From JAVVUJ01 sp964582545 (GTDB lineage: Bacteria; Bacillota; Clostridia; Peptostreptococcales; Anaerovoracaceae), in assembly GCA_964582545.1 (NCBI GenBank), contig CAZOSB010000037.1, positions 1-21,606 on the forward strand: a stretch of DNA of 21,606 nt. Direction: 5' to 3'. Both the position numbers and the translations under genes were made by a program. Below, piece by piece: positions 1 through 6,710 of the stretch. Under the pieces are notes generated by a model. It ran no database searches, had not been told where the DNA came from, and saw only the letters and a program-made list of their open reading frames with translations. How positions within the stretch are numbered: the stretch's first letter is position 1; each line of letters opens with the position of its first letter.

Positions 1-78
1 CTTACTTCCACCCTTATCGGATCTGGGGTTGCATTTAACTTTGCAAATGACGTTTTCCTAAAGTTCTGTAATTCATAA
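1..78 (+). other. Possible 3' end of an upstream ORF (25 codons, then TAA)
   Basis: The + strand is open from the window edge to a TAA at 76-78. The encoded tail is fairly hydrophobic (it includes LIGSGVAFNFANDVFL) and could be the C-terminus of a membrane protein. I do not recognise it, and 25 codons can be open by chance. The minus strand of the same stretch competes. It has a good ribosome binding site (GAGGAG in minus sense) in front of an ATG at 76-74 giving MNYRTLGK, which resembles aldo/keto reductase N-termini, but that frame stops after 13 codons. Another minus-strand frame is open from 148 to 1 without a ribosome binding site. The region is unresolved. Confidence 0.2.
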
Positions 79-90
79 ATCTTTCTCCTC

Positions 91-119
91 TTTACCATAC
101 TATGGAAATAGTATATAAT
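91..119 (+). promoter_or_regulatory. Sigma-A type promoter for the 191-1931 gene pair
   Basis: TTTACC (91-96) and a perfect TATAAT (114-119) are separated by 17 bp. Transcription would start near 126, about 65 bases before the TTG start at 191. No other convincing promoter precedes the sigma-54 activator gene, so the two genes are probably co-transcribed from here. Confidence 0.6.
97..114. promoter_or_regulatory. Perfect palindrome inside the promoter (operator candidate)
   Basis: ATACTAT at 97-103 and ATAGTAT at 108-114 form a perfect 7-bp inverted repeat with a GGAA centre. It fills the spacer between the -35 and -10 boxes, where a bound protein would block RNA polymerase. It does not match the TGTAY-N8-RTACA sites found upstream of ureA, so a different regulator is implied if it is a real operator. 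Confidence 0.4.
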
Positions 120-190
120 ATTTGTGCCTTTAATTTTAACATATTTCCTTGAATTTGCAAGGAGATTTAAGGAATAAGCAGGAGGTTGCT

Positions 191-496
191 TTGAAGAGAT
201 TAACCAGCAAGCTAAAGGGAGAAAAAACAGAAATAGATATTGTAAGTGCACAAACTATTGACATTTTGGAAAGCGACATAGGCGAAAAAGTATATTGCGG
301 GGAAGCTATAACAAGATTGGCAAGCTTTGAAAACTTCTATGATGACTTGGTATCCCAGTTGGACATCATTTCTCTAGAGTTGGAACAATTAAGGAGTCAG
401 GATAAGGCTAAGTCGGTTAAATTTAAGGAATTGATGGTGAAAAAGTTGACAAACAATCAAATTTTAATCTTATTGAAATCTTATGGAATCGAATGA
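191..496 (+). CDS. Hypothetical protein, 101 aa, upstream of the sigma-54 regulator
   Basis: The start is taken as TTG at 191 because GCAGGAGG lies at 178-185 with a 5-base spacer. An in-frame upstream TTG at 149 has no ribosome binding site. The product begins MKRLTSKLKGEKTEID. It is charged and probably soluble, with a predicted helical, heptad-like middle (around FYDDLVSQLDIISLELEQL) and a C-terminus ending LLKSYGIE. There are no cysteines in a metal-binding pattern, no signal peptide and no membrane segment. I do not recognise a family. It ends 28 bases before the regulator gene and shares its promoter, so a role as a partner or modulator of that regulator is possible, but this is only inferred from position. 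Confidence 0.65.
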   Translation: MKRLTSKLKGEKTEIDIVSAQTIDILESDIGEKVYCGEAITRLASFENFYDDLVSQLDIISLELEQLRSQDKAKSVKFKELMVKKLTNNQILILLKSYGIE

Positions 497-524
497 ATTT
501 AATTGATATAGTGGAGATTATGTT

Positions 525-1931
525 ATGAAAAAATTAAGGTATGAAGATTTTGAACTTTACCTTTCTCACGTAGCCGGTGTCATGGTGATAGACATGGAAG
601 GAAATTTAGTTTACATGAACCAACAATGTGCTGTCTATCTCGGGCTTAACATGGAAAAATCATTGGGGAAAAACATAATGGACATATTCCCTAAGACAAA
701 GATGATGGAAGGATTAAAAAAGGATAAGAGCGAAATTGTATTCTATCATACGGATCAGGGTTTAGGGATCAGTATTCATGTTCCCATTTTTATAAATAAT
801 GAAAAAGCAGGCTTACTGGAATATGATGTGATACAAGGGTCTGAATTTCTGTATGACTTTGCAGATGGATATAAACTCTTTTTAGATGAAGAACTGAATT
901 ACTTAAAAGGGGAAATTAAGCATTTTCGGTCTACGAAATATTCCATTGAGAATATTCATGGAAATTCAAGAGCTATTAACAAACTAAAGGGAGAAATTTA
1001 TTCGGCGGCAAGGAGCAATTCTACGGTGTTAATTACTGGGGAAACGGGTAGTGGCAAAGAATTGGTTGCCCATTCCATACATAATTTGAGCAAACGTAGC
1101 CTTCGAGATTTTATCCGTGTGAATGCCTCGACCTTTCCTGAACACCTCTTTGAGTCTGAGCTTTTTGGATATGAAGGAGGTGCGTTTACAGGGGCAAGAA
1201 AAGAGGGGAAAAAGGGAAAATTTGAGTTGGCACATAAGGGTACCTTATTCATAGATGAGATCAATCAGATGCCGATGAATATGCAGCCTAAGCTTTTACG
1301 GGTTTTGCAAGAACACGAGGTGGACAGAATTGGTGCATCTAAAAGCATTACTGTAGATGTGAGGATTATCGCCGCCACCAATAAAAGCTTACAAACATTG
1401 GTGAATGAAGGAAAATTCAGAGAAGACCTCTTCTATAGGCTTGATGTTGTTGAAATTACAGTGCCTCCTTTGAGAGAAAGACCAGAGGATATACCTGTAA
1501 TTGTGAGTCATGCCGTGGATATCTTCAATAAAAGCCTTGGGAAAAACATTATGAACATAGAACCAAAGATTTATACAATATTGCAAGAATATGACTGGCC
1601 GGGTAACGTACGAGAACTCTATAATGTGGTGGAAAGGGCTATGAATTTTGCAACGGGTACCATGTTACGATTTGAAGATTTTTTGTTTATCAATAGAGTT
1701 ATGAATAAGTCATCGGCAATCCGGAAACTAGCGGATGATTATTTTGAAATCCAATCCCCCTCATCGATAGAAGAAGAAAGTCCGATAGAAAAAGCCAAGA
1801 GAGAAGCAGAAATTGATGTAATCCTTAAGACTTTGCATCAATGCGGAGGCAACAAGAGCCGTGCGGCTTCCCAACTGAAAATTGGCAGAACCCTCTTATA
1901 TCAAAAGATGAAAAGGTTAGGCATAAAATAA
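525..1931 (+). CDS. Sigma-54-dependent transcriptional activator (PAS, AAA+, Fis-type HTH)
   Basis: This is a 468-residue enhancer-binding protein that uses ATP to open promoters held by sigma-54 RNA polymerase. Residues about 10-120 form a PAS-like sensor rather than a phosphorylation receiver domain, so a small ligand or redox signal is more likely than a partner kinase. The AAA+ core shows Walker A GETGSGKE (172-179), the sigma-54-contacting loop GAFTGA (219-224), Walker B GTLFIDEI (239-246) and the sensor II region WPGNVREL (358-365). The C-terminus (about 437-467, GGNKSRAASQLKIGRT) is a Fis-type helix-turn-helix. The start ATG has GGAG eight bases upstream. The stop codon lies five bases before three similar 18-bp dyads and about 215 bases before a sigma-54 promoter facing ureA, so urease is its probable target. 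Family assignment is secure. The target is inferred from position and sites. Confidence 0.95.
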   Translation: MKKLRYEDFELYLSHVAGVMVIDMEGNLVYMNQQCAVYLGLNMEKSLGKNIMDIFPKTKMMEGLKKDKSEIVFYHTDQGLGISIHVPIFINNEKAGLLEYDVIQGSEFLYDFADGYKLFLDEELNYLKGEIKHFRSTKYSIENIHGNSRAINKLKGEIYSAARSNSTVLITGETGSGKELVAHSIHNLSKRSLRDFIRVNASTFPEHLFESELFGYEGGAFTGARKEGKKGKFELAHKGTLFIDEINQMPMNMQPKLLRVLQEHEVDRIGASKSITVDVRIIAATNKSLQTLVNEGKFREDLFYRLDVVEITVPPLRERPEDIPVIVSHAVDIFNKSLGKNIMNIEPKIYTILQEYDWPGNVRELYNVVERAMNFATGTMLRFEDFLFINRVMNKSSAIRKLADDYFEIQSPSSIEEESPIEKAKREAEIDVILKTLHQCGGNKSRAASQLKIGRTLLYQKMKRLGIK

Positions 1932-1936
1932 ATGGG

Positions 1937-1954
1937 TGTACTTTTACACGTACA
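1937..1954. promoter_or_regulatory. Putative upstream activator site 1 (TGTAC-N8-GTACA)
   Basis: This is a perfect dyad of 5-bp arms in an 18-bp frame, starting five bases after the regulator's stop codon. It shares the form TGTAY-N8-RTACA with the sites at 1956 and 2017. It is centred about 225 bp upstream of the start site expected from the sigma-54 promoter, a usual distance for enhancer sites. Confidence 0.6.
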
Positions 1955-1955
1955 G

Positions 1956-1973
1956 TGTATTGACAAAAGTACA
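1956..1973. promoter_or_regulatory. Putative upstream activator site 2 (TGTAT-N8-GTACA)
   Basis: This is the second 18-bp match to TGTAY-N8-RTACA, starting 19 bp after the start of site 1, close to two helical turns. The two sites could therefore bind adjacent regulator dimers on nearly the same face of the DNA. The arms have one pyrimidine/purine wobble compared with site 1. Confidence 0.55.
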
Positions 1974-2016
1974 GATCCTTGGAAGTATGATTTAATGCCA
2001 AAGATTTCTTTGTTGA

Positions 2017-2034
2017 TGTATGTTTATACATACA
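2017..2034. promoter_or_regulatory. Putative upstream activator site 3 (TGTAT-N8-ATACA)
   Basis: This is a third 18-bp match. It lies inside a longer perfect palindrome at 2016-2035 with 8-bp arms (ATGTATGT and ACATACAT) around TTAT. It is centred about 147 bp upstream of the predicted sigma-54 start site. T-rich sequence follows, but the stem is entirely weak (mostly A-T), so I favour a binding site over a terminator. Confidence 0.55.
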
Positions 2035-2145
2035 TTATTTTTTTTCTCAAAATCTTTTATAAAATCAAAATTTATTTAGGCTTTAAAATCTGATAGTTTA
2101 CACAATTTTAAGCGGTTTAATTTATTAGCTTCTAACATTTGCCTT

Positions 2146-2160
2146 TGGCACGATATTTGC
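2146..2160 (+). promoter_or_regulatory. Sigma-54 (-24/-12) promoter of the urease operon
   Basis: TGGCAC at 2146-2151, five bases, then TTGC at 2157-2160 match the sigma-54 consensus TGGCAC-N5-TTGCW in all but the last base. The GG and GC dinucleotides are ten bases apart, as required. Transcription should begin near 2172, leaving about 40 untranslated bases before ureA. The region between the activator sites and this promoter (2036-2145) is AT-rich and holds no gene, which would suit DNA looping. Confidence 0.88.
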
Positions 2161-2212
2161 GTTCTATATAAATGATTATTTCCTTGTTTACAATTTATAG
2201 AAGGAGGTTGGA

Positions 2213-2572
2213 ATGAAATTAACTTTAAAGGAACAAGAGCGGCTTATGATGTTCAACGTAGCGGAAGTTTCCAGAAGACGATGGAAAAGGGGTGTGAAGC
2301 TCAACTATATTGAAGCCATAGCCATCATCTGCGATGAGCTGTTGGAACGAGCCAGGGAAGGAAATTGCAGTTTGACGGATTTGGTGGATGTGGGATCTCG
2401 AATCATAACGGAAGAAGATGTTATGGAGGGTACGCCTGCACTGGCCTCTATCATTCAGCTTGAGGTGATGCTCCCGGATGGGAACAAGCTTTTATCGGTT
2501 CAGAACCCTATTCGATTAGAAACAAGAAAAGAAGCCATATCAATTGAGGAACTGATTTCCATGCAATATTAA
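2213..2572 (+). CDS. ureA: Urease subunit gamma
   Basis: This is the small structural subunit of nickel urease, which hydrolyses urea to ammonia and carbamate in the cytoplasm. The protein has the family pattern from the start (MKLTLKEQERLM, RRRWKRGVKLNYIEAIA, EEDVMEGTPALASIIQLEV, LPDGNKLLSVQNPI). The usual UreA is about 100 residues and ends near that NPI. This one runs on for about 19 residues (RLETRKEAISIEELISMQY), an unusual tail. AAGGAGG lies five bases before the ATG. It is the first gene after the sigma-54 promoter and is followed at once by ureB. Confidence 0.97.
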   Translation: MKLTLKEQERLMMFNVAEVSRRRWKRGVKLNYIEAIAIICDELLERAREGNCSLTDLVDVGSRIITEEDVMEGTPALASIIQLEVMLPDGNKLLSVQNPIRLETRKEAISIEELISMQY

Positions 2573-2616
2573 ACCTTAGGGAATTGGATTACCAATCATG
2601 GAGAAAGGAAGTTTTA

Positions 2617-2991
2617 ATGAAATATCAAGTAGGGGAAATCATTTATAAAAATGACCCTATCATTATTAATCAAGGCAAGCCGGTGGTGGAATTAGTGGTG
2701 ACCAATATGGGGGATCGTTCTATTCAGGTCTGTTCTCATTACCACTTTTTTGAATCTAATTTAGCTTTAAAGTTCGACAGGGAAAAAGCCTTTGGATTGA
2801 GGTTGGATATTCCGTCGGGAACAGCGATTCGATTTGAGCCGGGAGAAGAAAAGAAGGTTCGGTTGATTCCGTATGCCGGAGAGCAGAAGGTAATCGGATT
2901 TATGGGGCTTACCATGGGAAAGGTAACAGATGCTCAAGTGAAGGAAAGGGCATTGCAGAAGCTGAATCAGTTGGAAAAAGGAGGAAAGTAA
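2617..2991 (+). CDS. ureB: Urease subunit beta
   Basis: This is the second structural subunit of urease, 124 residues from the ATG at 2617. That start is chosen because AAAGGA lies seven bases upstream and the protein then begins MKYQVGEIIYKND, like other UreB N-termini. An in-frame TTG at 2584 would add 11 residues without a good binding site. Family signatures are GDRSIQVCSHYHFFE, FDREKAFGLRLDIPSGTAIRFEPGE and GFMGLTMGKVTD. The usual QVGSHxHF motif reads QVCSHYHF here, a Gly-to-Cys change. Its stop is two bases before the ureC start. Confidence 0.96.
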   Translation: MKYQVGEIIYKNDPIIINQGKPVVELVVTNMGDRSIQVCSHYHFFESNLALKFDREKAFGLRLDIPSGTAIRFEPGEEKKVRLIPYAGEQKVIGFMGLTMGKVTDAQVKERALQKLNQLEKGGK

Positions 2992-2992
2992 T

Positions 2993-4714
2993 ATGTCGAT
3001 GAAGATGAGCCGTGAAGAATACGGTGATATTTTCGGACCCACAGAGGGGGATAAGCTCCACTTAGCAGACACGGGCTTAATTATTGAGATAGAAAAGGAT
3101 CTCAGTGCTCCTTACTATGGGGATGAAACCCTTTCGGGGGGCGGGAAAAGCATGAGGGATGGCATGGCTCAAATAGCAGGTATGACCTCAGCCCAAGGGG
3201 TTCTGGATGTAGCTGTCACCAACGCCATAATAATAGATCCCATATTAGGCATTATCAAAGGGGATATCGGAATAAAGGACGGAAAAATCGTAGGTGTGGG
3301 GAAATCAGGAAATCCTGATACTATGGACATTACACCGGGTCTGATCGTGGGTGCTAGCACAGAGGTGGTTTCTTTAGATGGACAATTTATTGTCACTGCT
3401 GGCGGTCTTGATGTGCATGTTCACTTTGAGTCTCCTGATCAGGCTTGGGAGGCTTTGAGTAATGGCATCACCACTATGCTAGGTGGAGGTACAGGAGCGA
3501 AAACCCTTGTAATCGAATGCCCCGGACCTTGGCATTTGCACAGCATGATTGAAGCGCATGAAGAAATTCCTGTCAATGTAGGATTTTTGGGAAGAGGGAA
3601 TTCTAGCTTGCCGGATACCATCGTGGAGCAAGCGTTGAACGGCGCCATAGGCATGAAGATTCATGAAGATTACGGTGCAACTCCGGAGGTGATCGATGCA
3701 TGCCTGAATGTAGCTGATGAATATGATTTTCAGGTGCAAATTCACACGGATACTTTAAACGAAAGCGGGTTTGTGGAAAACACGTTAAAAGCTATCAATG
3801 GTAGAACCATGCACGCCTATCATACGGAGGGCGCCGGAGGAGGTCATGCCCCTGATATTATGATGGTTTGCGGAGAAGAAAACATTTTGCCGTCTTCGAC
3901 CAACCCCACCAACCCTTACACTGTCAATACGGTGGCGGAACATTTAGACATGATTATGGCGGCGCACCATCTCAATTCTAAGGTACCGGAGGATGTGGCA
4001 TTTGCTGATTCCAGAATCAGAGGGGAAACAATCGGGGCAGAAGATATCCTTCATGATATGGGCGCTATCAGCATGCTGGGATCTGACTCTCAAGGTATGG
4101 GAAGAGTGGGTGAGAGCGTATTGAGAACGTGGCAATTGGCTTCTAAAATGAAAATGCAACGAGGACCGTTACCCGAGGATCGGGAAGGTAATGACAATGA
4201 GAGGGTACTCAGATATATTGCCAAATATACCATAAACCCTGCCATTACCTTTGGAATAGACGAGTATGTAGGATCTATCGAGCAAGGGAAATTAGCGGAT
4301 TTAGTCATCTGGAGTCCCGCCTTTTTTGGCGCAAAGCCCCACTGGATCTTAAAGAGTGGTGCCGTCATTTATTCTCCCACCGGGGATGTAAATGCCAGCA
4401 TTGAGCTGTGCCAACCAATGATTTATAGAAAACAATATGCAGCTATGGGAAATAACTGTAATCGATATTGCAAAGTTTTTGTGACACAGAAAGCCATAGA
4501 TCATCGTTTAGGGGAAAAGGTACCCAATTCTGCAGGAAAGTTGGTACCAATAAAAAATACCAGAAATCTAAAGAAAAGCGACATGGTCAGGAACAGTTTT
4601 TGCCCAGATATAAAGATCGATCCGGAAACTTACAAGGTTTTTGTTAATGGTGAACACATCACCTGTGAACCGTTAACGGAGGTACCTTTGGGTCAGAGAT
4701 ATTTCTTTAGATAA
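2993..4714 (+). CDS. ureC: Urease subunit alpha (catalytic)
   Basis: This is the catalytic subunit, 573 residues, carrying the dinickel centre. By comparison with well-studied ureases, the nickel ligands are all present: His142 and His144 (VHVHF), Lys222 (GMKIHEDYG, the residue that becomes carbamylated), His251 (HTDTLNE), His277 (HTEGAGGGH) and Asp365 (SDSQGMGRVGE). The flap histidine (His325) and the neighbouring SRIR arginine (Arg341) are also kept. Three points are odd. The flap motif reads MAAHHL instead of the common MVCHHL, so the flap cysteine is replaced by Ala324. The loop GTGAKTLVIECPGPW is about three residues shorter than the usual one. Gly344 stands where many ureases have Arg. 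AGGAGG precedes the ATG by eight bases. The protein should be active, but it is a divergent UreC. Confidence 0.97.
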   Translation: MSMKMSREEYGDIFGPTEGDKLHLADTGLIIEIEKDLSAPYYGDETLSGGGKSMRDGMAQIAGMTSAQGVLDVAVTNAIIIDPILGIIKGDIGIKDGKIVGVGKSGNPDTMDITPGLIVGASTEVVSLDGQFIVTAGGLDVHVHFESPDQAWEALSNGITTMLGGGTGAKTLVIECPGPWHLHSMIEAHEEIPVNVGFLGRGNSSLPDTIVEQALNGAIGMKIHEDYGATPEVIDACLNVADEYDFQVQIHTDTLNESGFVENTLKAINGRTMHAYHTEGAGGGHAPDIMMVCGEENILPSSTNPTNPYTVNTVAEHLDMIMAAHHLNSKVPEDVAFADSRIRGETIGAEDILHDMGAISMLGSDSQGMGRVGESVLRTWQLASKMKMQRGPLPEDREGNDNERVLRYIAKYTINPAITFGIDEYVGSIEQGKLADLVIWSPAFFGAKPHWILKSGAVIYSPTGDVNASIELCQPMIYRKQYAAMGNNCNRYCKVFVTQKAIDHRLGEKVPNSAGKLVPIKNTRNLKKSDMVRNSFCPDIKIDPETYKVFVNGEHITCEPLTEVPLGQRYFFR

Positions 4715-4725
4715 GGAGGAAAAAA

Positions 4726-5274
4726 TTGTTAATTGAAAAGATATTAGGTGGCATACAGGAGTTTAACCTGACGGGAAAACCTGGGAAGAAAGCGTTGGTT
4801 TTGTTGGATCACTATGAAATGATGAGGCCTCATCAGAGAATATGCACCACAGAGGGAGAGCACTTGTCCATCTCTCTGCCAAAGGGAGAACAATTGTATT
4901 CGGGAGCCGTTCTATTTGCAGATGAAGAGAGAATCATTGTAGTAGAGTTAAAGGAAGAGGATATTTTAGAGGTTTATCCTCAGGGAGAAGAGCAATGGGG
5001 CAAGGCAGGATTTAATATTGGAAATATGCATCAAATATGCTATTTTACGGAGAACAGTATATTGCTTCCTTACGACCCTGTAATTGAGCGATTATTGCAA
5101 AGTATGGAGCTTTCTTATGAAAGAAAGAGTAAAAAGTTAGAGGGTAAGAGACCGAACGTTTCGACACATTCCCACCATCATCCTCATAATCATAATCATA
5201 CCCATGAGCACAGCCACGAGCATACTGACCAAGGGGAGCAATTTTCATCTAATCGTCATGGTGAAAAGAGGTAA
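4726..5274 (+). CDS. ureE: Urease accessory protein UreE (nickel metallochaperone)
   Basis: UreE delivers nickel to the UreDFG complex during urease maturation. The start is TTG at 4726, with AAGGAGG six bases upstream. The 182-residue protein has the UreE fold pattern and the conserved metal-site histidine in GNMHQ (His102). It ends with a histidine-rich tail: residues 148-166 contain 11 His in 19 residues, alternating with N, T, E and S. Such tails bind several nickel ions in other UreE proteins and probably act as a store. The gene starts 11 bases after ureC stops and ends two bases before ureF. Confidence 0.93.
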   Translation: MLIEKILGGIQEFNLTGKPGKKALVLLDHYEMMRPHQRICTTEGEHLSISLPKGEQLYSGAVLFADEERIIVVELKEEDILEVYPQGEEQWGKAGFNIGNMHQICYFTENSILLPYDPVIERLLQSMELSYERKSKKLEGKRPNVSTHSHHHPHNHNHTHEHSHEHTDQGEQFSSNRHGEKR

Positions 5275-5276
5275 AT

Positions 5277-6029
5277 ATGCAGGGTAGGAGTAAAAATCAA
5301 AGGGAACTTCTATGCCTGCTACAGTTGGCAGGTGGTACTTTTCCCACCGGAGGTTTCAGTCAATCTTGGGGTTTGGAGACTTACGTGAGTCGTGGTGAAA
5401 TTAAAGACTGTCAACAATTCCAGCAGTTTTTACAAATGTACTTAGAGAATGTATTGGTAAAATGTGAAGGACCGGTTCTCTGTAGGGCCTATGCCTTAGG
5501 GGAAGCGTTTCCCACGCTGGGGATGGATTCATTAGAGTGTAATGAAAGCTTAAAGAATGGAGCTTTATTTAAGGAATTGGTAGAGTTAGACCAACTCATT
5601 ACAGCAATGAAGCTTACCCGAGAAAGCAAAGAGGCTAGCTTGAGAACAGGAAAAGCGTTATTAAGGATTATGGCAGCTGTGAAGGATGATCCCGTAATTA
5701 AACAATTTTATGGAGAACATCAACGGCAAGGTGTAAATTTTCCCGTAACCTTTGGTTTGGTCTGCGGAAGGTTGGAAGTTGGATGCAGGAACGCCTTGGA
5801 ATCATTTATCTTCAATAGTATTAACGGATTGATTCAAAGTGCTGTGAAATTGGTGCCCTTGGGGAATTCGGAGGCCCAACAGCTTTCCTTTACCATGCAG
5901 CAGTCCGTACTCCAAGGGGCCGACAGTGCTGAGAAAATTGATGTGACAGAGATCAGCAACTTCTGTCCGGGATTAGACATTGCAAGCATGAACCATGAGG
6001 ATTTATCAACGAGATTATATATGTCATGA
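5277..6029 (+). CDS. ureF: Urease accessory protein UreF
   Basis: UreF forms part of the UreDFG complex that loads nickel into apo-urease, acting with the GTPase UreG. The 250-residue, largely helical protein shows the family N-terminus LLQLAGGTFPTGGFSQSWGLETYV and the later GVNFPVTFGLVCG stretch. The ATG at 5277 lies two bases after the ureE stop, and its binding site (AAAGAGG) sits inside the end of ureE, so translation is probably coupled. No defect is visible. Confidence 0.93.
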   Translation: MQGRSKNQRELLCLLQLAGGTFPTGGFSQSWGLETYVSRGEIKDCQQFQQFLQMYLENVLVKCEGPVLCRAYALGEAFPTLGMDSLECNESLKNGALFKELVELDQLITAMKLTRESKEASLRTGKALLRIMAAVKDDPVIKQFYGEHQRQGVNFPVTFGLVCGRLEVGCRNALESFIFNSINGLIQSAVKLVPLGNSEAQQLSFTMQQSVLQGADSAEKIDVTEISNFCPGLDIASMNHEDLSTRLYMS

Positions 6030-6087
6030 TGAGGTTAAAAGTTGTATCGTTAGTCGCTGAAAGGTGTATGAGACAAAGGAGAGAACT

Positions 6088-6696
6088 ATGCGAAGACCGG
6101 TAAAAATCGGAGTAGGAGGACCTGTAGGGTCAGGTAAAACGACTTTAATTGAAAAACTATGTAAAGAGTTATCTTCTCAATATGAAATCGGTGTTATCAC
6201 CAACGATATTTTTACGAAAGAGGATGCTTTGATTCTGACCAGAGCAAAGGCATTAGAGGCTGATAGAATCATTGGTGTAGAAACGGGAGGGTGCCCTCAC
6301 ACAGCTGTAAGGGAAGATATCTCCATGAATTTGGATGCCATCGAAGACCTTCTGCACAAATTTCCAAATTTAGATATTATCTTTGTGGAGAGCGGTGGAG
6401 ACAATCTGGCAGCCACTTTTAGTCCGGAATTGGTAGATGGGTTAATCTTTGTCATCGACGTTGGTGAGGGAGATAAAATTCCAAGGAAGGGAGGTCCTGG
6501 AATTACCAGATCAGATCTTTTGGTCATTAATAAAATTGATATTGCAGAGTATGTCCACTCTAGCTTGGAGGTCATGGAGAAAGACACAAAGATGATGAGG
6601 GGTGACAAGCCTTACGTTTTCACCAATCTCTTCGATGGTACAGGACTTTCCGTAATCGTAAATTGGATTCAAGGAGATATGCTTTTTGAGAAATAA
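6088..6696 (+). CDS. ureG: Urease accessory GTPase UreG
   Basis: UreG is the SIMIBI-class GTPase that powers nickel insertion into urease. The start chosen is ATG at 6088, with AAAGGAG seven bases upstream and the typical N-terminus MRRPVKIGVGGPVGSGKTT. An in-frame GTG at 6064 is less likely. Visible motifs in the 202-residue protein are the P-loop GPVGSGKT, the nickel-binding Cys-Pro-His in GGCPHTAVRED, ESGGDNLAATFSPEL, and the guanine-specificity motif NKID. The sequence is complete and typical of the family. A gap of about 60 bases separates it from ureF. Confidence 0.97.
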   Translation: MRRPVKIGVGGPVGSGKTTLIEKLCKELSSQYEIGVITNDIFTKEDALILTRAKALEADRIIGVETGGCPHTAVREDISMNLDAIEDLLHKFPNLDIIFVESGGDNLAATFSPELVDGLIFVIDVGEGDKIPRKGGPGITRSDLLVINKIDIAEYVHSSLEVMEKDTKMMRGDKPYVFTNLFDGTGLSVIVNWIQGDMLFEK

Positions 6697-6710
6697 GAAA
6701 GAGGTTCGGA

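Noticed and set aside
998..1264. Minus-strand ORFs inside the sigma-54 activator gene
   Set aside because: They lie fully within a clear coding region on the other strand, lack ribosome binding sites and show no recognisable protein pattern. The same holds for the antisense ORFs within ureC, copA, rpsB and tsf.
1937..1973. Hairpin TGTACTTTT...AAAAGTACA read as a terminator of the activator gene
   Set aside because: The loop is 19 bases, no T-run follows, and the same bases fit better as two adjacent 18-bp protein sites.
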